Assembly: GCA_021648485.1 (NCBI GenBank)
Contig: JAKISS010000031.1
Location: 1 to 33,777, forward strand
Length of the DNA stretch: 33,777 nt
Direction of reading: 5' to 3'
Source: Gammaproteobacteria bacterium
GTDB taxonomy: Bacteria; Pseudomonadota; Gammaproteobacteria; SZUA-152
Shown here: positions 23,433 to 31,774 of the stretch, in pieces
How positions within the stretch are numbered: the first letter of the stretch is position 1
Layout: each line of letters begins with the position of its first letter
Program-made: the position numbers and the translations under genes
The notes under the pieces: model-generated
Databases searched by the model: none
Told to the model about the DNA's origin: nothing
What the model saw: only the letters and a program-made list of their open reading frames with translations

Positions 23433-25097
23433 ATGTTGTTAACCGTCAAAAACCTAAAAACGTATTTAAACTCTGGCACGGAAGTGGTTCGGGCCGTTGA
23501 TGGTATTTCATTTAATATTGAAAAAGGCGAGACGTTTTGTCTGGTGGGAGAATCCGGCAGTGGCAAATCGATTACCGCGCTTTCAATCATTCAGCTTATT
23601 CCCAAAGAAATCTGTCAGCATCCAGAGGGCCAGATCTGGTTTGATTACCGGCATAACGATGGCACGCAGGAACAGGTCAATATGCTGGATCTGGCTAAGC
23701 ATCCTCAACGTGATATTCGTGGTGCCCGCATTGCCATGATTTTTCAGGAGCCCATGACATCACTGAATCCTGTTTACACAATAGGAGATCAGATCATTGA
23801 AGCATTACAATTGCACTGGCCGGAACTGGATGACGATAGCGCCAGACAGCGTGCTATTGACGCTTTGGCGCAGGTACAGATTCCAGATCCGGAACAGCGT
23901 GTCGATGAATATCCTCATCGTTTGTCCGGTGGGCAGCGTCAACGAGTGATGATTGCCATGGCAATGGCATGTGAGCCTGACCTGTTGATTGCTGATGAAC
24001 CAACAACGGCGCTGGATGTTACCGTGCAAGCAGAAATTCTACGCTTGATGAAAGAACTTCAGGAACGCAGAGGCATGGGGATTTTGTTTATTACTCATGA
24101 CTTTGGTGTCGTTGCGAAAATGGCGCACAAAGTGGCTGTAATGCGTAATGGACTGATTGTCGAAGCGGGTAGTTTGCAGCAGGTTTTAAAACAGCCCACG
24201 CATGATTATACCAAAGAACTGCTGGCGGCTTTACCCGAAAACATGATTCGTGTGCGTACTGAGGCCGGGGAGGGAGGTCAATATACGCGCGCCATTGTTG
24301 AGGATAAGCCCATACTTGTGGCAAAAGGATTAAAGGTTCATTTTCCCGTTAAAAAAGGCGTATGGGCACGAACGGCAAGTTATGTAAAAGCGGTGGATGA
24401 TATTGATTTAACCATCAACGATGGTGAAATTGTTGCCCTGGTAGGGGAGTCCGGTTGCGGTAAAACCACGTTAGGGCGGGCATTGTTGCGTTTAATCGAA
24501 CCCACAGACGGGGAGATTTATTTTACGGGGACGAATATCGTGCCGCTAAAACGTCGTGAAATGAAGCCGTTTCGCACGAAAATGCAAATGATTTTTCAAG
24601 ACCCCATGTCATCATTGAATCCCCGGTTGAATATTGCGACCACCCTGACTGAACCAATGGCGGTACATGGCATTGGCTCAAACCAGGAAGAGCGCCTTGA
24701 TCTGGCGCGACAGATGTTAATCCGTGTACAGTTGTCGGACGCGCATTTGTGGCGTTATCCACATGAATTTTCCGGCGGGCAGCGTCAGCGAATTGGCATT
24801 GCTCGTGCTCTGGTTCTCAATCCGAAATTTATTGTGTGCGATGAAGTGACCAGTGCCCTTGATGTGTCTGTGCAATCGGAAATTCTGCAAATGCTGTTGG
24901 ATCTGCGCGCTGAACGACAGCTTTCATTGCTCTTTATTACGCATGATATTGGTGTTGTGGAATATGTCAGTGACCGTATGGTGGTAATGAACGAAGGGAA
25001 AATTGTTGAACAGGGTTTGACAGATGATATTTGTCATTCTCCACAAGAAGCGTATACGCAAAAATTACTGGCTGCGGTACCCCGGTTGTATGGGTGA
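23433..25097 (+). CDS. Fused double-ATPase subunit of the peptide ABC importer
   Basis: This 554-aa protein joins the two ATPases that DppD and DppF supply separately; YejF has the same arrangement. First half: Walker A GESGSGKS, signature [12 protein letters not shown], Walker [13 protein letters not shown]. Second half: Walker [10 protein letters not shown], signature [12 protein letters not shown], Walker [13 protein letters not shown] (valine in place of the usual proline). Oligopeptide-type C-terminal extensions follow each half ([12 protein letters not shown] and [16 protein letters not shown]). It powers import of the solute delivered by the anchored binding protein. Last gene of the operon. 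Confidence 0.95.
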   Translation: MLLTVKNLKTYLNSGTEVVRAVDGISFNIEKGETFCLVGESGSGKSITALSIIQLIPKEICQHPEGQIWFDYRHNDGTQEQVNMLDLAKHPQRDIRGARIAMIFQEPMTSLNPVYTIGDQIIEALQLHWPELDDDSARQRAIDALAQVQIPDPEQRVDEYPHRLSGGQRQRVMIAMAMACEPDLLIADEPTTALDVTVQAEILRLMKELQERRGMGILFITHDFGVVAKMAHKVAVMRNGLIVEAGSLQQVLKQPTHDYTKELLAALPENMIRVRTEAGEGGQYTRAIVEDKPILVAKGLKVHFPVKKGVWARTASYVKAVDDIDLTINDGEIVALVGESGCGKTTLGRALLRLIEPTDGEIYFTGTNIVPLKRREMKPFRTKMQMIFQDPMSSLNPRLNIATTLTEPMAVHGIGSNQEERLDLARQMLIRVQLSDAHLWRYPHEFSGGQRQRIGIARALVLNPKFIVCDEVTSALDVSVQSEILQMLLDLRAERQLSLLFITHDIGVVEYVSDRMVVMNEGKIVEQGLTDDICHSPQEAYTQKLLAAVPRLYG

Positions 25098-25196
25098 AAA
25101 AATAAAAGGACACTTATCTTAAGAAAGGCACAGCCAATTATCTGAAACCATCTGCTGTTATGAGAGTGTTTTGAATGTTTTTTTGGGGAAATATGT

Positions 25197-25304
25197 TCAC
25201 CTGTTTTCCCTGAGCGTTTTGCCTGTTTGGTCAACGAGTTCGATATAATCGGTGAGCTGAAAAGGCGAATCTTTGGGCATGGATTCTTTGAGATTACCGG
25301 CAAA
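25197..25304 (-). pseudogene. Remnant of a REP-associated transposase C-terminus
   Basis: Read on the minus strand, FAGNLKESMPKDSPFQLTDY and the following IELVDQTGKTLREN, cut by a stop, match the segment after the catalytic domain of many RAYT-like transposases (pattern GLPFSLxDYxELVDxTGR). Only ~35 residues survive, with no start and no HUH domain. The assignment is from remembered family pattern. The rest of 25098-25410 has only the hairpin at 25325-25376. Confidence 0.55.
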
Positions 25305-25324
25305 TATTAATAGCTGAACCCAGC

Positions 25325-25376
25325 ATATACACCCATAACGATTGAGATTTAAATCTTAAATGCTATGGGTGTATAT
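25325..25376. terminator. Nested palindrome between convergent genes
   Basis: ATATACACCCATA (25325-25337) and TATGGGTGTATAT (25364-25376) are perfect 13-nt complements. Inside lies a second palindrome, AGATTTAAATCT (25345-25356). It sits between the stop of the ABC operon (plus) and the stop of the nucleotidyltransferase gene (minus), where a bidirectional terminator is expected. No clear T-tract follows, so that role is uncertain. Confidence 0.45.
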
Positions 25377-25410
25377 TATGCGACGATTATTTTTTGGGTG
25401 GTTTTTAAAC

Positions 25411-26052
25411 TTATAAATTAACTTGCGCGCCCGCCTTAATATCAACGACTGTTTTAACCAATTCTTTTCCGCCAGTGGTGTAAATTAATTCACCCAGTTC
25501 CATTAGTACTTTGTCGTTAAATTTATTTGTAGAGATGATTAGTCGCATTAAATCGGCATTATCTATAGGTTTGTTTTGATCGCCGCGATTAGGCGATATG
25601 GATGCGGCAAACTTAAGAGCGATGGCAGCCTCAATTGTGGGTATTTTAATAACGTGTTTATTTTTGCGTATTGTAATGCAATACTGACGCACGATTTTAC
25701 CAAAAAGTGGAAAGCCGTCTTTAATCAAATCGATCCGTTCTCTATCGGTGTTAATGTTTTTTTTTGTGTCGTAAGTGATGTGGTAAATTTTATCGTTTTG
25801 CTTAAATTGATTATAAGCTTTATCAATCATCGTGGAGGCGCGCTCAAAATCCGAACCGCCAATAATAAAGTCAACGTCTACTGTGGCTCTTGCTGTGCCA
25901 GTGTAATACGACAGCATATGGCCACCTATTAATACATAACTAACCTGATTTTCTTCAAAAAGAGCAGCTACTTCCAGAGGGTTAACAGCATCTTCGACTT
26001 GCTGGCTGGATAGCTTATAAGACTCTTTTAAGTTTTCTAATTGCTGTTGCAT
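25411..26052 (-). CDS. Nucleotidyltransferase-fold protein, probable toxin of a TA pair
   Basis: This 213-aa protein has an AbiEii/DUF6036-like nucleotidyltransferase core: VSYVLIGGHMLSYYTGTARATVDVDFII with G43-G44, R55, T57 and the acidic pair D59 and D61, then a central IPTIEAAIALKFAA helix. The GG...DxD pattern is that of the minimal nucleotidyltransferase fold, whose toxin members modify tRNA or proteins. The gene begins 15 bp after an AbrB/MazE-like gene on the same strand, the order antitoxin then effector. Toxicity is inference from this context. A house-keeping nucleotidyltransferase is the alternative. Composition is AT-richer than the flanking core genes. Confidence 0.75.
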   Translation of the reverse strand: MQQQLENLKESYKLSSQQVEDAVNPLEVAALFEENQVSYVLIGGHMLSYYTGTARATVDVDFIIGGSDFERASTMIDKAYNQFKQNDKIYHITYDTKKNINTDRERIDLIKDGFPLFGKIVRQYCITIRKNKHVIKIPTIEAAIALKFAASISPNRGDQNKPIDNADLMRLIISTNKFNDKVLMELGELIYTTGGKELVKTVVDIKAGAQVNL

Positions 26053-26067
26053 TTTTCTTTCCCGTTT

Positions 26068-26517
26068 TTACATTTGAATAAAATTAATTTTCTCAACTCC
26101 CACTTGGCGCAGATCTGCAAGCGATTTTTTAGCGCTATTGATAGTGTTCTGGATAATATCTCTAGCCGCTTCCTTGGCATCTACCAAGGTAAGGTAAGCA
26201 TTTGCTGTACCTTTGGCAACCTCTCTAATAATGGGCTTGCAGGGATCTACAGAGATAACTATATAATTAACATTTCCCTCCGTATAAGGATCTGACGCTA
26301 TTGAAACAGGCTTACTTTTTGCCATCCTGCTTTCTATTATTTCTTTGGCTAATTTTTTAACGGTTTGCTCAGAGCTACTTTTTTTTAATAGTTCCACGCC
26401 GTTTTCGGTGACTTTAAAATTCAACTCGTCACCGGGTTTAACGTTTAAATGGTCGGTAATAGAGGAGGGGAGGCGAATGCCTTGGCTATTGCCCCAAGGT
26501 GATAATTTGGCTTTCAT
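26068..26517 (-). CDS. AbrB/MazE-like DNA-binding protein, probable antitoxin
   Basis: This 149-aa protein has an N-terminal SpoVT/AbrB-type swapped-hairpin domain (residues 1-48): MKAKLSPWGNSQGIRLPSSI followed by VKPGDELNFKVTENGVELL, the classical MazE pattern. The remaining ~100 residues (EIIESRMAKSKPVSI ... VEKINFIQM) form an extension I do not recognise; MazE itself is only about 80 aa. It is the first gene of the minus-strand pair, and its start lies 9 bp from a perfect 31-bp palindrome, the likely operator. The extension could bind and neutralise the nucleotidyltransferase encoded next. Confidence 0.8.
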   Translation of the reverse strand: MKAKLSPWGNSQGIRLPSSITDHLNVKPGDELNFKVTENGVELLKKSSSEQTVKKLAKEIIESRMAKSKPVSIASDPYTEGNVNYIVISVDPCKPIIREVAKGTANAYLTLVDAKEAARDIIQNTINSAKKSLADLRQVGVEKINFIQM

Positions 26518-26525
26518 GTGTCAAC

Positions 26526-26556
26526 CTACAATGATATACAATGTATATCATTGTAG
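26526..26556 (-). promoter_or_regulatory. 31-bp perfect palindrome, probable autoregulatory operator
   Basis: CTACAATGATATACA (26526-26540) is the exact reverse complement of 26542-26556 around one central base (26541). It lies immediately upstream of the AbrB/MazE-like gene on the minus strand and contains TATA-rich blocks usable as a -10 element. AbrB-fold antitoxins usually repress their own operon by binding such symmetric sites. Confidence 0.75.
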
Positions 26557-26815
26557 CATAGCTAATCAGGATCATTTAGCCTTTCTTGTATCCTTTTTTT
26601 ATTGAAAATAATTTTTTAATAAAAAGAGGTGTTATACCCGTTGCGGAAATTACTGGTGAATCATTAGTTGCAGTACTCTGGTTATATGGATGAAATGTGG
26701 GGGCAATCGCTATGGATACATGCTGCTTTTGTTAAAGCAGGGGGGCGCGCAGAGTGCGCCGGGAAAACCATGATGATAAACTGGCGGCCATTCACCAACG
26801 CAAACCGGGGTAATC

Positions 26816-27565
26816 ATGGCAGGACACAGTAAATGGGCCAATATCAAACACCGCAAGGCTGCTCAGGATGCCAAGCGCGGTAAAATTTTCACCAAGCTGA
26901 TCCGTGAAATAGTGGTCGCTGCTCGTACCGGTGGCCCGGATTCAGACAGCAATCCACGCCTGCGTGATGCGGTGTCCAAGGCGCTGAGCGCCAATATGAA
27001 AAAGGACACCGTGGAAAATGCCATTAAACGGGGTGCCGGTGCCGGTGAGGGTGAAAACTACGATGAAATCCGCTACGAAGGATATGGCCCTAGTGGTGTG
27101 GCGGTGATGGTGGATTGTCTCACCGACAACCGTAATCGCACGGTCTCCGAGGTGCGGCACGCCTTTACCAAAAGTGGAGGCAATTTGGGCACCGATGGCT
27201 CTGTGGCGTATCTGTTCAGCAAAATGGGCATGATCAGTTATGCCGCAGGGGTAGACGAAGACGCGATTATGGAAGCCGCGTTGGAAGCTGGTGCTGATGA
27301 TATTGTGACTAATGACGATGGCAGTATCGACGTGTTGACTCCCTGGGAAGAACTGGTGCCAGTGAAAGAGGCTATGATCACCGCCGGGTATGAGCCTGAC
27401 AATGCCGAGGTCACTCAGCAGGCCGCGACCTCGGTGGACCTGGAATTAGAGGATGCGGAAAAAGTGATGCGGCTCATCGACATGCTGGAAGACCTCGATG
27501 ACGTGCAAAATGTGTTTACCAACGCTGATTTTTCTGATGAAGTGATGCAGAAGCTGGCTGGATAG
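26816..27565 (+). CDS. yebC: YebC/TACO1-family regulatory protein
   Basis: This 249-aa protein has the family signature [22 protein letters not shown] at its start, then the [19 protein letters not shown] helix pair, then the acidic second and third domains. Members have been described both as DNA-binding regulators and as translation factors that help ribosomes through proline-rich stretches. The length is standard. It lies 37 bp before ruvC, the usual neighbour in gammaproteobacteria. ATG 26816 follows GGGGTAATC. aspS, its common upstream neighbour elsewhere, is about 16 kb away here. Confidence 0.96.
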   Translation: MAGHSKWANIKHRKAAQDAKRGKIFTKLIREIVVAARTGGPDSDSNPRLRDAVSKALSANMKKDTVENAIKRGAGAGEGENYDEIRYEGYGPSGVAVMVDCLTDNRNRTVSEVRHAFTKSGGNLGTDGSVAYLFSKMGMISYAAGVDEDAIMEAALEAGADDIVTNDDGSIDVLTPWEELVPVKEAMITAGYEPDNAEVTQQAATSVDLELEDAEKVMRLIDMLEDLDDVQNVFTNADFSDEVMQKLAG

Positions 27566-27602
27566 AGATGAAAGCCGGTTTCCGCCCCTTTTTTCCATCA
27601 TC

Positions 27603-28118
27603 ATGATGCGTATTCTCGGCATTGATCCCGGCTCACGTTTCACTGGCTTTGGTATCATTGAAAGCGATGGACGCAGCGCACGCTATGTGACCAGTGGCTG
27701 CATTCGTGTAACAGGCGAAACCTGGGCGGAGCGCCTTGGCGTCATTTTTGAAGGGGTTTCCGAGTTGGTGCAGATTCACCAGCCCGGTGAAATGTCCATC
27801 GAAAAAGTGTTTATGCATCGCAATGCAGACTCCGCACTTAAGCTGGGGCAGGCGCGCGGTGCGGCCATTTGCGCAGTGATTACTCGTGATGTGCCTGTTC
27901 ATGAATATACCCCTGCCGAGATAAAGCAATCGGTGGTGGGCAAGGGCAATGCCGCCAAAGAACAGGTGCAGCACATGGTGCGGGTGTTGCTTAACCTGCC
28001 GGGTAATCCACAGGCCGATGCTGCTGACGCATTGGCAGCCGCGTTGTGTCACGGCAATACCCGGCTTGTGGCAAAACAATTAGCGACATCACTGCAAATG
28101 CATTTGGATAAAAAATAA
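27603..28118 (+). CDS. ruvC: Holliday-junction resolvase RuvC
   Basis: This 171-aa RNase-H-fold endonuclease cuts Holliday junctions together with RuvAB. Catalytic acidic residues are visible: the Asp in ILGIDPGS (residue 8), the Glu in MSIEKVFMHRN (about 67), and the two Asp in QADAADALAAALCH near 139-142. The K-Q-S-V-V-G-K-G-N-A loop is also conserved. Length is normal. The frame opens with two ATGs; 27606 gives the usual MRILGIDPGS start and 27603 adds one Met. It is followed by ruvA after 29 bp. Confidence 0.96.
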   Translation: MMRILGIDPGSRFTGFGIIESDGRSARYVTSGCIRVTGETWAERLGVIFEGVSELVQIHQPGEMSIEKVFMHRNADSALKLGQARGAAICAVITRDVPVHEYTPAEIKQSVVGKGNAAKEQVQHMVRVLLNLPGNPQADAADALAAALCHGNTRLVAKQLATSLQMHLDKK

Positions 28119-28147
28119 CCCTGCTTGTGTAAAAAAATGGAAAAAAT

Positions 28148-28750
28148 ATGATCGGTCGATTGCACGGTGTTCTGCTGGAAAAAAAGCCTCCTCAATTATT
28201 GTTAGATGTGGGTGGTGTGGGTTACGAAATTTCCGCTCCTATGACCACATTTTATGAGTTACCTGAAACAGGTAACGAAATCACCCTGCACACACATCTT
28301 GCCGTGCGTGAAGACGCGCATGTGTTATACGGTTTTTTGCGTGAACAGGATCGTTTACTGTTTCGTACCTTGATCAAGGTTTCCGGTGTCGGCCCCAAAC
28401 TGGCGCTGGCCATTCTTTCCGGCATGTCGGCAGATGAATTTGCGGGTTGTGTACAAAAGGGTGATTCGGCCTTGCTCACCCGGCTGCCGGGCGTTGGCAA
28501 AAAGACCGCCGAGCGTCTGGTGGTGGAATTAAAAGATCGTCTCAAAGATTGGCAGGGTACGACATTGACAACAGGCATTTCGACAAACCGCGCTGTTCCT
28601 GCCAGCGATGCGCTGAAAGATGCCATCAGCGCACTGGTGTCATTGGGCTACAAACCACAGGAAGCAAGCCGTATGGTGAGCCAGCTGGAAAGCGATGGCC
28701 TGACCAGTGAAGAATTGATTCGTTTGGCTTTGAAGGCTGCGGCGCAATAA
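28148..28750 (+). CDS. ruvA: Holliday-junction branch-migration protein RuvA
   Basis: This 200-aa junction-recognition subunit forms a tetramer that loads the RuvB motor. Domain I is the OB fold ([28 protein letters not shown] ... [31 protein letters not shown]). Helix-hairpin-helix motifs are VSGVGPKLA and [12 protein letters not shown]. The acidic-pin region and the C-terminal RuvB-binding helices ([15 protein letters not shown] ... [12 protein letters not shown]) are intact. RuvB, normally the next gene, is absent; a lipoprotein gene follows instead. Confidence 0.97.
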   Translation: MIGRLHGVLLEKKPPQLLLDVGGVGYEISAPMTTFYELPETGNEITLHTHLAVREDAHVLYGFLREQDRLLFRTLIKVSGVGPKLALAILSGMSADEFAGCVQKGDSALLTRLPGVGKKTAERLVVELKDRLKDWQGTTLTTGISTNRAVPASDALKDAISALVSLGYKPQEASRMVSQLESDGLTSEELIRLALKAAAQ

Positions 28751-28783
28751 TTTTTGTTTAAGGGTAAGGAGGAGCGGTTGGCT

Positions 28784-29368
28784 GTGTTGATGTCGGCATT
28801 TAAAAAACCGGTGTATTTTGTCTTGTTGGCTATTTTATTATTATCTGCCTGTAAGACGACTCAATCCGTTGGATTACAGGATTATTCCAATGGTATTCAC
28901 ATTGCAGTGACTGCCAGTGCAACAAATCCAGCTTATACTATTACAGAAACCGCAGGGGCTGCGGGTTCTGGTTATGCCTATTTGCTTGAAAGGACCAACA
29001 GGCGCTGGCGGGTAATGTACGACTCTTTTGATGCCAAGGTCTTTGCAAAAGCAGTGGGCAGTATACGAGAGGTACCTGCTGACAGTGAAGTATTATGGAC
29101 GGATGGTACTAATGTGGTGGTTTATTTTGGCACTGAGCCATTACTTTTCAGCAGAAAAGACGGTTCTTTTGCATGCCCGAAAAATAAAGAAACGCCGGGT
29201 CATCGCGCCTGTCGTAGCGCCTTAAGCAAAGCTGAAAGTCTGTTTGGTGGTTTGGGTGCCGAAAATACACATCGTCTTTTTGTGCTGGATTTTGGCGAGA
29301 TCAGACAGGCTGTAGAAGACACAGGCATTGTAGCCATTGCCAAGCGACGTTTGGCAGCGGAAAAATAA
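28784..29368 (+). CDS. Hypothetical lipoprotein
   Basis: This protein of about 194 aa begins with a lipoprotein signal: KKPVYFVLLAILLLSAC with lipobox LSAC, about 23 residues from the start. The mature part shows no family I recognise. It has a W-rich, beta-looking region (RRWRVMYDSFDAKVF ... EVLWTDGTNVVVYFG), two cysteines (FACPKNK and HRACRSA) that could form a disulphide, and a helical C-terminus. A strong AAGGAGGAG at 28766-28774 precedes several in-frame starts: TTG 28778, GTG 28784 and ATG 28790. I use GTG 28784 as the compromise; ATG 28790 is equally plausible. It may be cotranscribed with ruvA. Confidence 0.7.
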   Translation: MLMSAFKKPVYFVLLAILLLSACKTTQSVGLQDYSNGIHIAVTASATNPAYTITETAGAAGSGYAYLLERTNRRWRVMYDSFDAKVFAKAVGSIREVPADSEVLWTDGTNVVVYFGTEPLLFSRKDGSFACPKNKETPGHRACRSALSKAESLFGGLGAENTHRLFVLDFGEIRQAVEDTGIVAIAKRRLAAEK

Positions 29369-29668
29369 CCTTTTTACCCCTTCTCGTTAGATTGATAGCT
29401 GTACTGTATATAAAAACAGGATTCACGGAAAAATACTTCGATAAGTTAGGTGCAGATTGACAGCAGAGTCGAATAATTTGAGACTGTACTGAAATTGGCC
29501 TTGCTGCTCACTTCAGTCGCCATCCTCAGCATAGCTAATTCCGCAGTGCGGCGATTCGGCTAGATACCCACAACCCGAAAGAAATCGTAAGTTACACTTG
29601 CGACGGATGTGGCTATATTTTAATCTTTTTGAATTTAATTCCCCGCAGCTTGCTGCGATTATTGGCAG
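29369..29668. other. Gene-free stretch with hairpins ahead of an IS200/IS605 remnant
   Basis: Small hairpins such as CCGCA-g-TGCGG (29541-29551) and CGCAG-CTTG-CTGCG (29644-29657) lie here. They are the kind of subterminal hairpins found at the left end of IS200/IS605 elements. No gene is visible. Confidence 0.4.
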
Positions 29669-30018
29669 ATGAGCGAATATTTTCATAAAAGCTATAACGT
29701 AACAGTACTCATGTACCATTTGGTTTTTCCCGAAAAATATTGAAGAGTGGTATTTACGGATGAGGTAGATCAGGAGCTGAAGGCTATTTGCCTCGAAATT
29801 GAGCTGAGATATGAGTTGAGGTTTTTAGCGATTGGCACAGATGAAGACCATGTTCATTTTTTAGTCCAATCGCTGCTGGTGTATAGCGTTAAGAAAGCTG
29901 TGCGAATGATCGAGAGTTTGACTGCTCGCGAAATACTTCGCAGGTTTAACTGATTAGTTCAGGTTGAACAGATGGAAGAAATTCTGGGTAAAAAACCAAT
30001 CAATATAGGACATGTTTG
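29669..30018 (+). pseudogene. Broken IS200/IS605-family transposase (tnpA, Y1 type)
   Basis: From ATG 29669 the frame reads MSEYFHKSYNVTVLMYHLVF and PEKY. It meets a TGA (29741-29743) where an Arg codon is expected, then continues as RVVFTDEVDQELKAICLEIE and a GTDEDHVHFLVQS block with the HUH metal motif. A second stop follows SLTAREILRRFN (29951-29953). Beyond it, QMEE and a shifted EFW echo the LWGGEFW segment, but the catalytic tyrosine region is lost. IS200-type TnpA proteins are about 140-150 aa, so the copy is inactivated by at least two stops and a frame shift. Confidence 0.75.
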
Positions 30019-30059
30019 ACGTAAAAATCGACTACATATTTTAGCTGTGCCCGGTTAAC

Positions 30060-31145
30060 CTATCCGGAATTTACAATGTTTTGTAGTGCTCCAATTTCTT
30101 TATTGAAGGTTGCTTCATCGCTTGTACAGATATTAATATGACCTAGTTTTCTGCCTGTGCGTTCTTCTTTGCCGTATAAATGCAAATTTGCATGCGTTTG
30201 TTGCAGAATTTTTTCGCGTGATGGAACGGTACTGATGAGGTTGATCATGGCGGCGTAGTCGCTACTGTCCGTTGAGCCTAAAGGTAAATCGAGTATTGCG
30301 CGTAGATGGTTTTCGAATTGATCAATGATCGCTCCATTCTGAGTCCAGTGACCTGAGTTATGTACGCGGGGTGCAAACTCATTGGCGAGAAGCTGGTCTC
30401 CCACTTGAAATAACTCAAGTGTGATGATGCCAACATAATCGAGATGATTGAGCAGTCGTTTCACATAATCAGCCGCCTGGTGTTGTGCCGAGTCATTTTT
30501 TAATGCTTTGGAGAAGTGTAATATACCTGCGTGGTGAACGTTCTCTGTAACAGGGTAACATTTGATTTCACCGCTGTGGTTACGTGCGGCAATAATGGAA
30601 ATTTCACGATCAAAAGGAATAAAATCTTCAACAATAGCGGGTACGCCATTCAAGTGTTCCCATGCCGTTGTTAAATCAGCGTTACGGCGTAATATTGCTT
30701 GGCCTTTGCCATCGTAACCCTGAGTGCGGGTTTTGAGTATAGCCGGGTATGAAATTTCTTTTAGAGCACGTTGTAATTCTTCCAGGTTATTGATGGGTAC
30801 GAATGCAGGTGTACAGATATCAAGTTTACGAAAAAGTTTTTTTTCGTAAAGTCGATCTTGAGCCGTGGTCAAGGCGAGGAGAGGTGGGTAGACGGGTACT
30901 TTTTTGGCAAGAAATTCAACGGCGGCTGCGGGAATGTTTTCAAATTCATAGGTCACAACATCTGCTTTTTGTGCGAGCAATTCAAGTTTAGCGATGTCAT
31001 TATAGCGGCCTTGAATTTGATCCGCGACGACACCTGCGCAGGCATCTTCACTAGGATCAAGCATGATAAATTGCAAACCTAAAGGGTGTCCCGCAAGTGC
31101 TAACATTCGCGCCAGTTGTCCGCCGCCTAGAATACCAATGATCAT
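30060..31145 (-). CDS. purK: 5-(carboxyamino)imidazole ribonucleotide synthase
   Basis: This 361-aa ATP-grasp enzyme converts AIR and bicarbonate to N5-CAIR in purine synthesis, using ATP. It has the N-terminal [16 protein letters not shown] and [10 protein letters not shown], the central ATP-grasp part with [16 protein letters not shown] and [12 protein letters not shown], then [18 protein letters not shown], all hallmarks of PurK. Its start overlaps the purE stop by 4 bp (ATGA), a sign of coupled translation. Length is normal for the family (about 355-380 aa). Confidence 0.97.
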   Translation of the reverse strand: MIIGILGGGQLARMLALAGHPLGLQFIMLDPSEDACAGVVADQIQGRYNDIAKLELLAQKADVVTYEFENIPAAAVEFLAKKVPVYPPLLALTTAQDRLYEKKLFRKLDICTPAFVPINNLEELQRALKEISYPAILKTRTQGYDGKGQAILRRNADLTTAWEHLNGVPAIVEDFIPFDREISIIAARNHSGEIKCYPVTENVHHAGILHFSKALKNDSAQHQAADYVKRLLNHLDYVGIITLELFQVGDQLLANEFAPRVHNSGHWTQNGAIIDQFENHLRAILDLPLGSTDSSDYAAMINLISTVPSREKILQQTHANLHLYGKEERTGRKLGHINICTSDEATFNKEIGALQNIVNSG

Positions 31146-31651
31146 GTTTTCAGTTTTCTCGGGTCTGGGTGGGCTAAAACCCGCTGAGTTTGTGCGCTTC
31201 TGAACGTTTCTATTGCATTGCGATATTGAGGATATTTATTGGCCAGGATGGATGCCGCCAGGATCGCGGCATTGATAGCGCCTGCTGTGCCGATAGCTAA
31301 TGTCGCTACGGGGATGCCGGCAGGCATTTGCACAATAGAGAGGAGTGAATCCTGTCCGCTGAGCATCTTGCTTTGCACCGGTACCCCTAACACAGGCAAG
31401 GATGTTTTGGCAGCCGCCATGCCCGGCAAGTGTGCGGCTCCCCCGGCCCCTGCAATAATAACTTCCAGGCCGCGCTCGATTGCGGTGCTCGCATAACTGA
31501 AGAGTTTATCGGGCGTACGGTGAGCGGAAACCACTTCAATTTCGTGCGGGATGTTAAACTCTTCAAGTTTTTCAGCGGTATGGCGCATCGTTTCCCAGTC
31601 AGACGTGGAGCCCATAATAATGCCTACAAGAGGTGTGTTTGTGTTCGTCAT
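31142..31651 (-). CDS. purE: N5-CAIR mutase (class I PurE)
   Basis: This 169-aa enzyme rearranges N5-CAIR to CAIR, the step after PurK. It contains [13 protein letters not shown] (phosphate binding), [11 protein letters not shown] with the catalytic His, and [16 protein letters not shown], all standard for class I bacterial PurE octamers. The C-terminal ~15 residues ([15 protein letters not shown]) extend slightly beyond the core. The order purE then purK on the minus strand, with a 4-bp overlap, is the usual bicistronic operon. ATG 31651. Confidence 0.97.
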   Translation of the reverse strand: MTNTNTPLVGIIMGSTSDWETMRHTAEKLEEFNIPHEIEVVSAHRTPDKLFSYASTAIERGLEVIIAGAGGAAHLPGMAAAKTSLPVLGVPVQSKMLSGQDSLLSIVQMPAGIPVATLAIGTAGAINAAILAASILANKYPQYRNAIETFRSAQTQRVLAHPDPRKLKT

Positions 31652-31774
31652 AATGATATCTGTTCATCAGTAATTGTGTTGCCGTTATTTGTTGGCAACT
31701 GAAATAGACGGGTAATTATACCGTATTCTCAAAACCTTAGAATATTGTGTTTCTGCAACCTCTGCGTTAGATGT

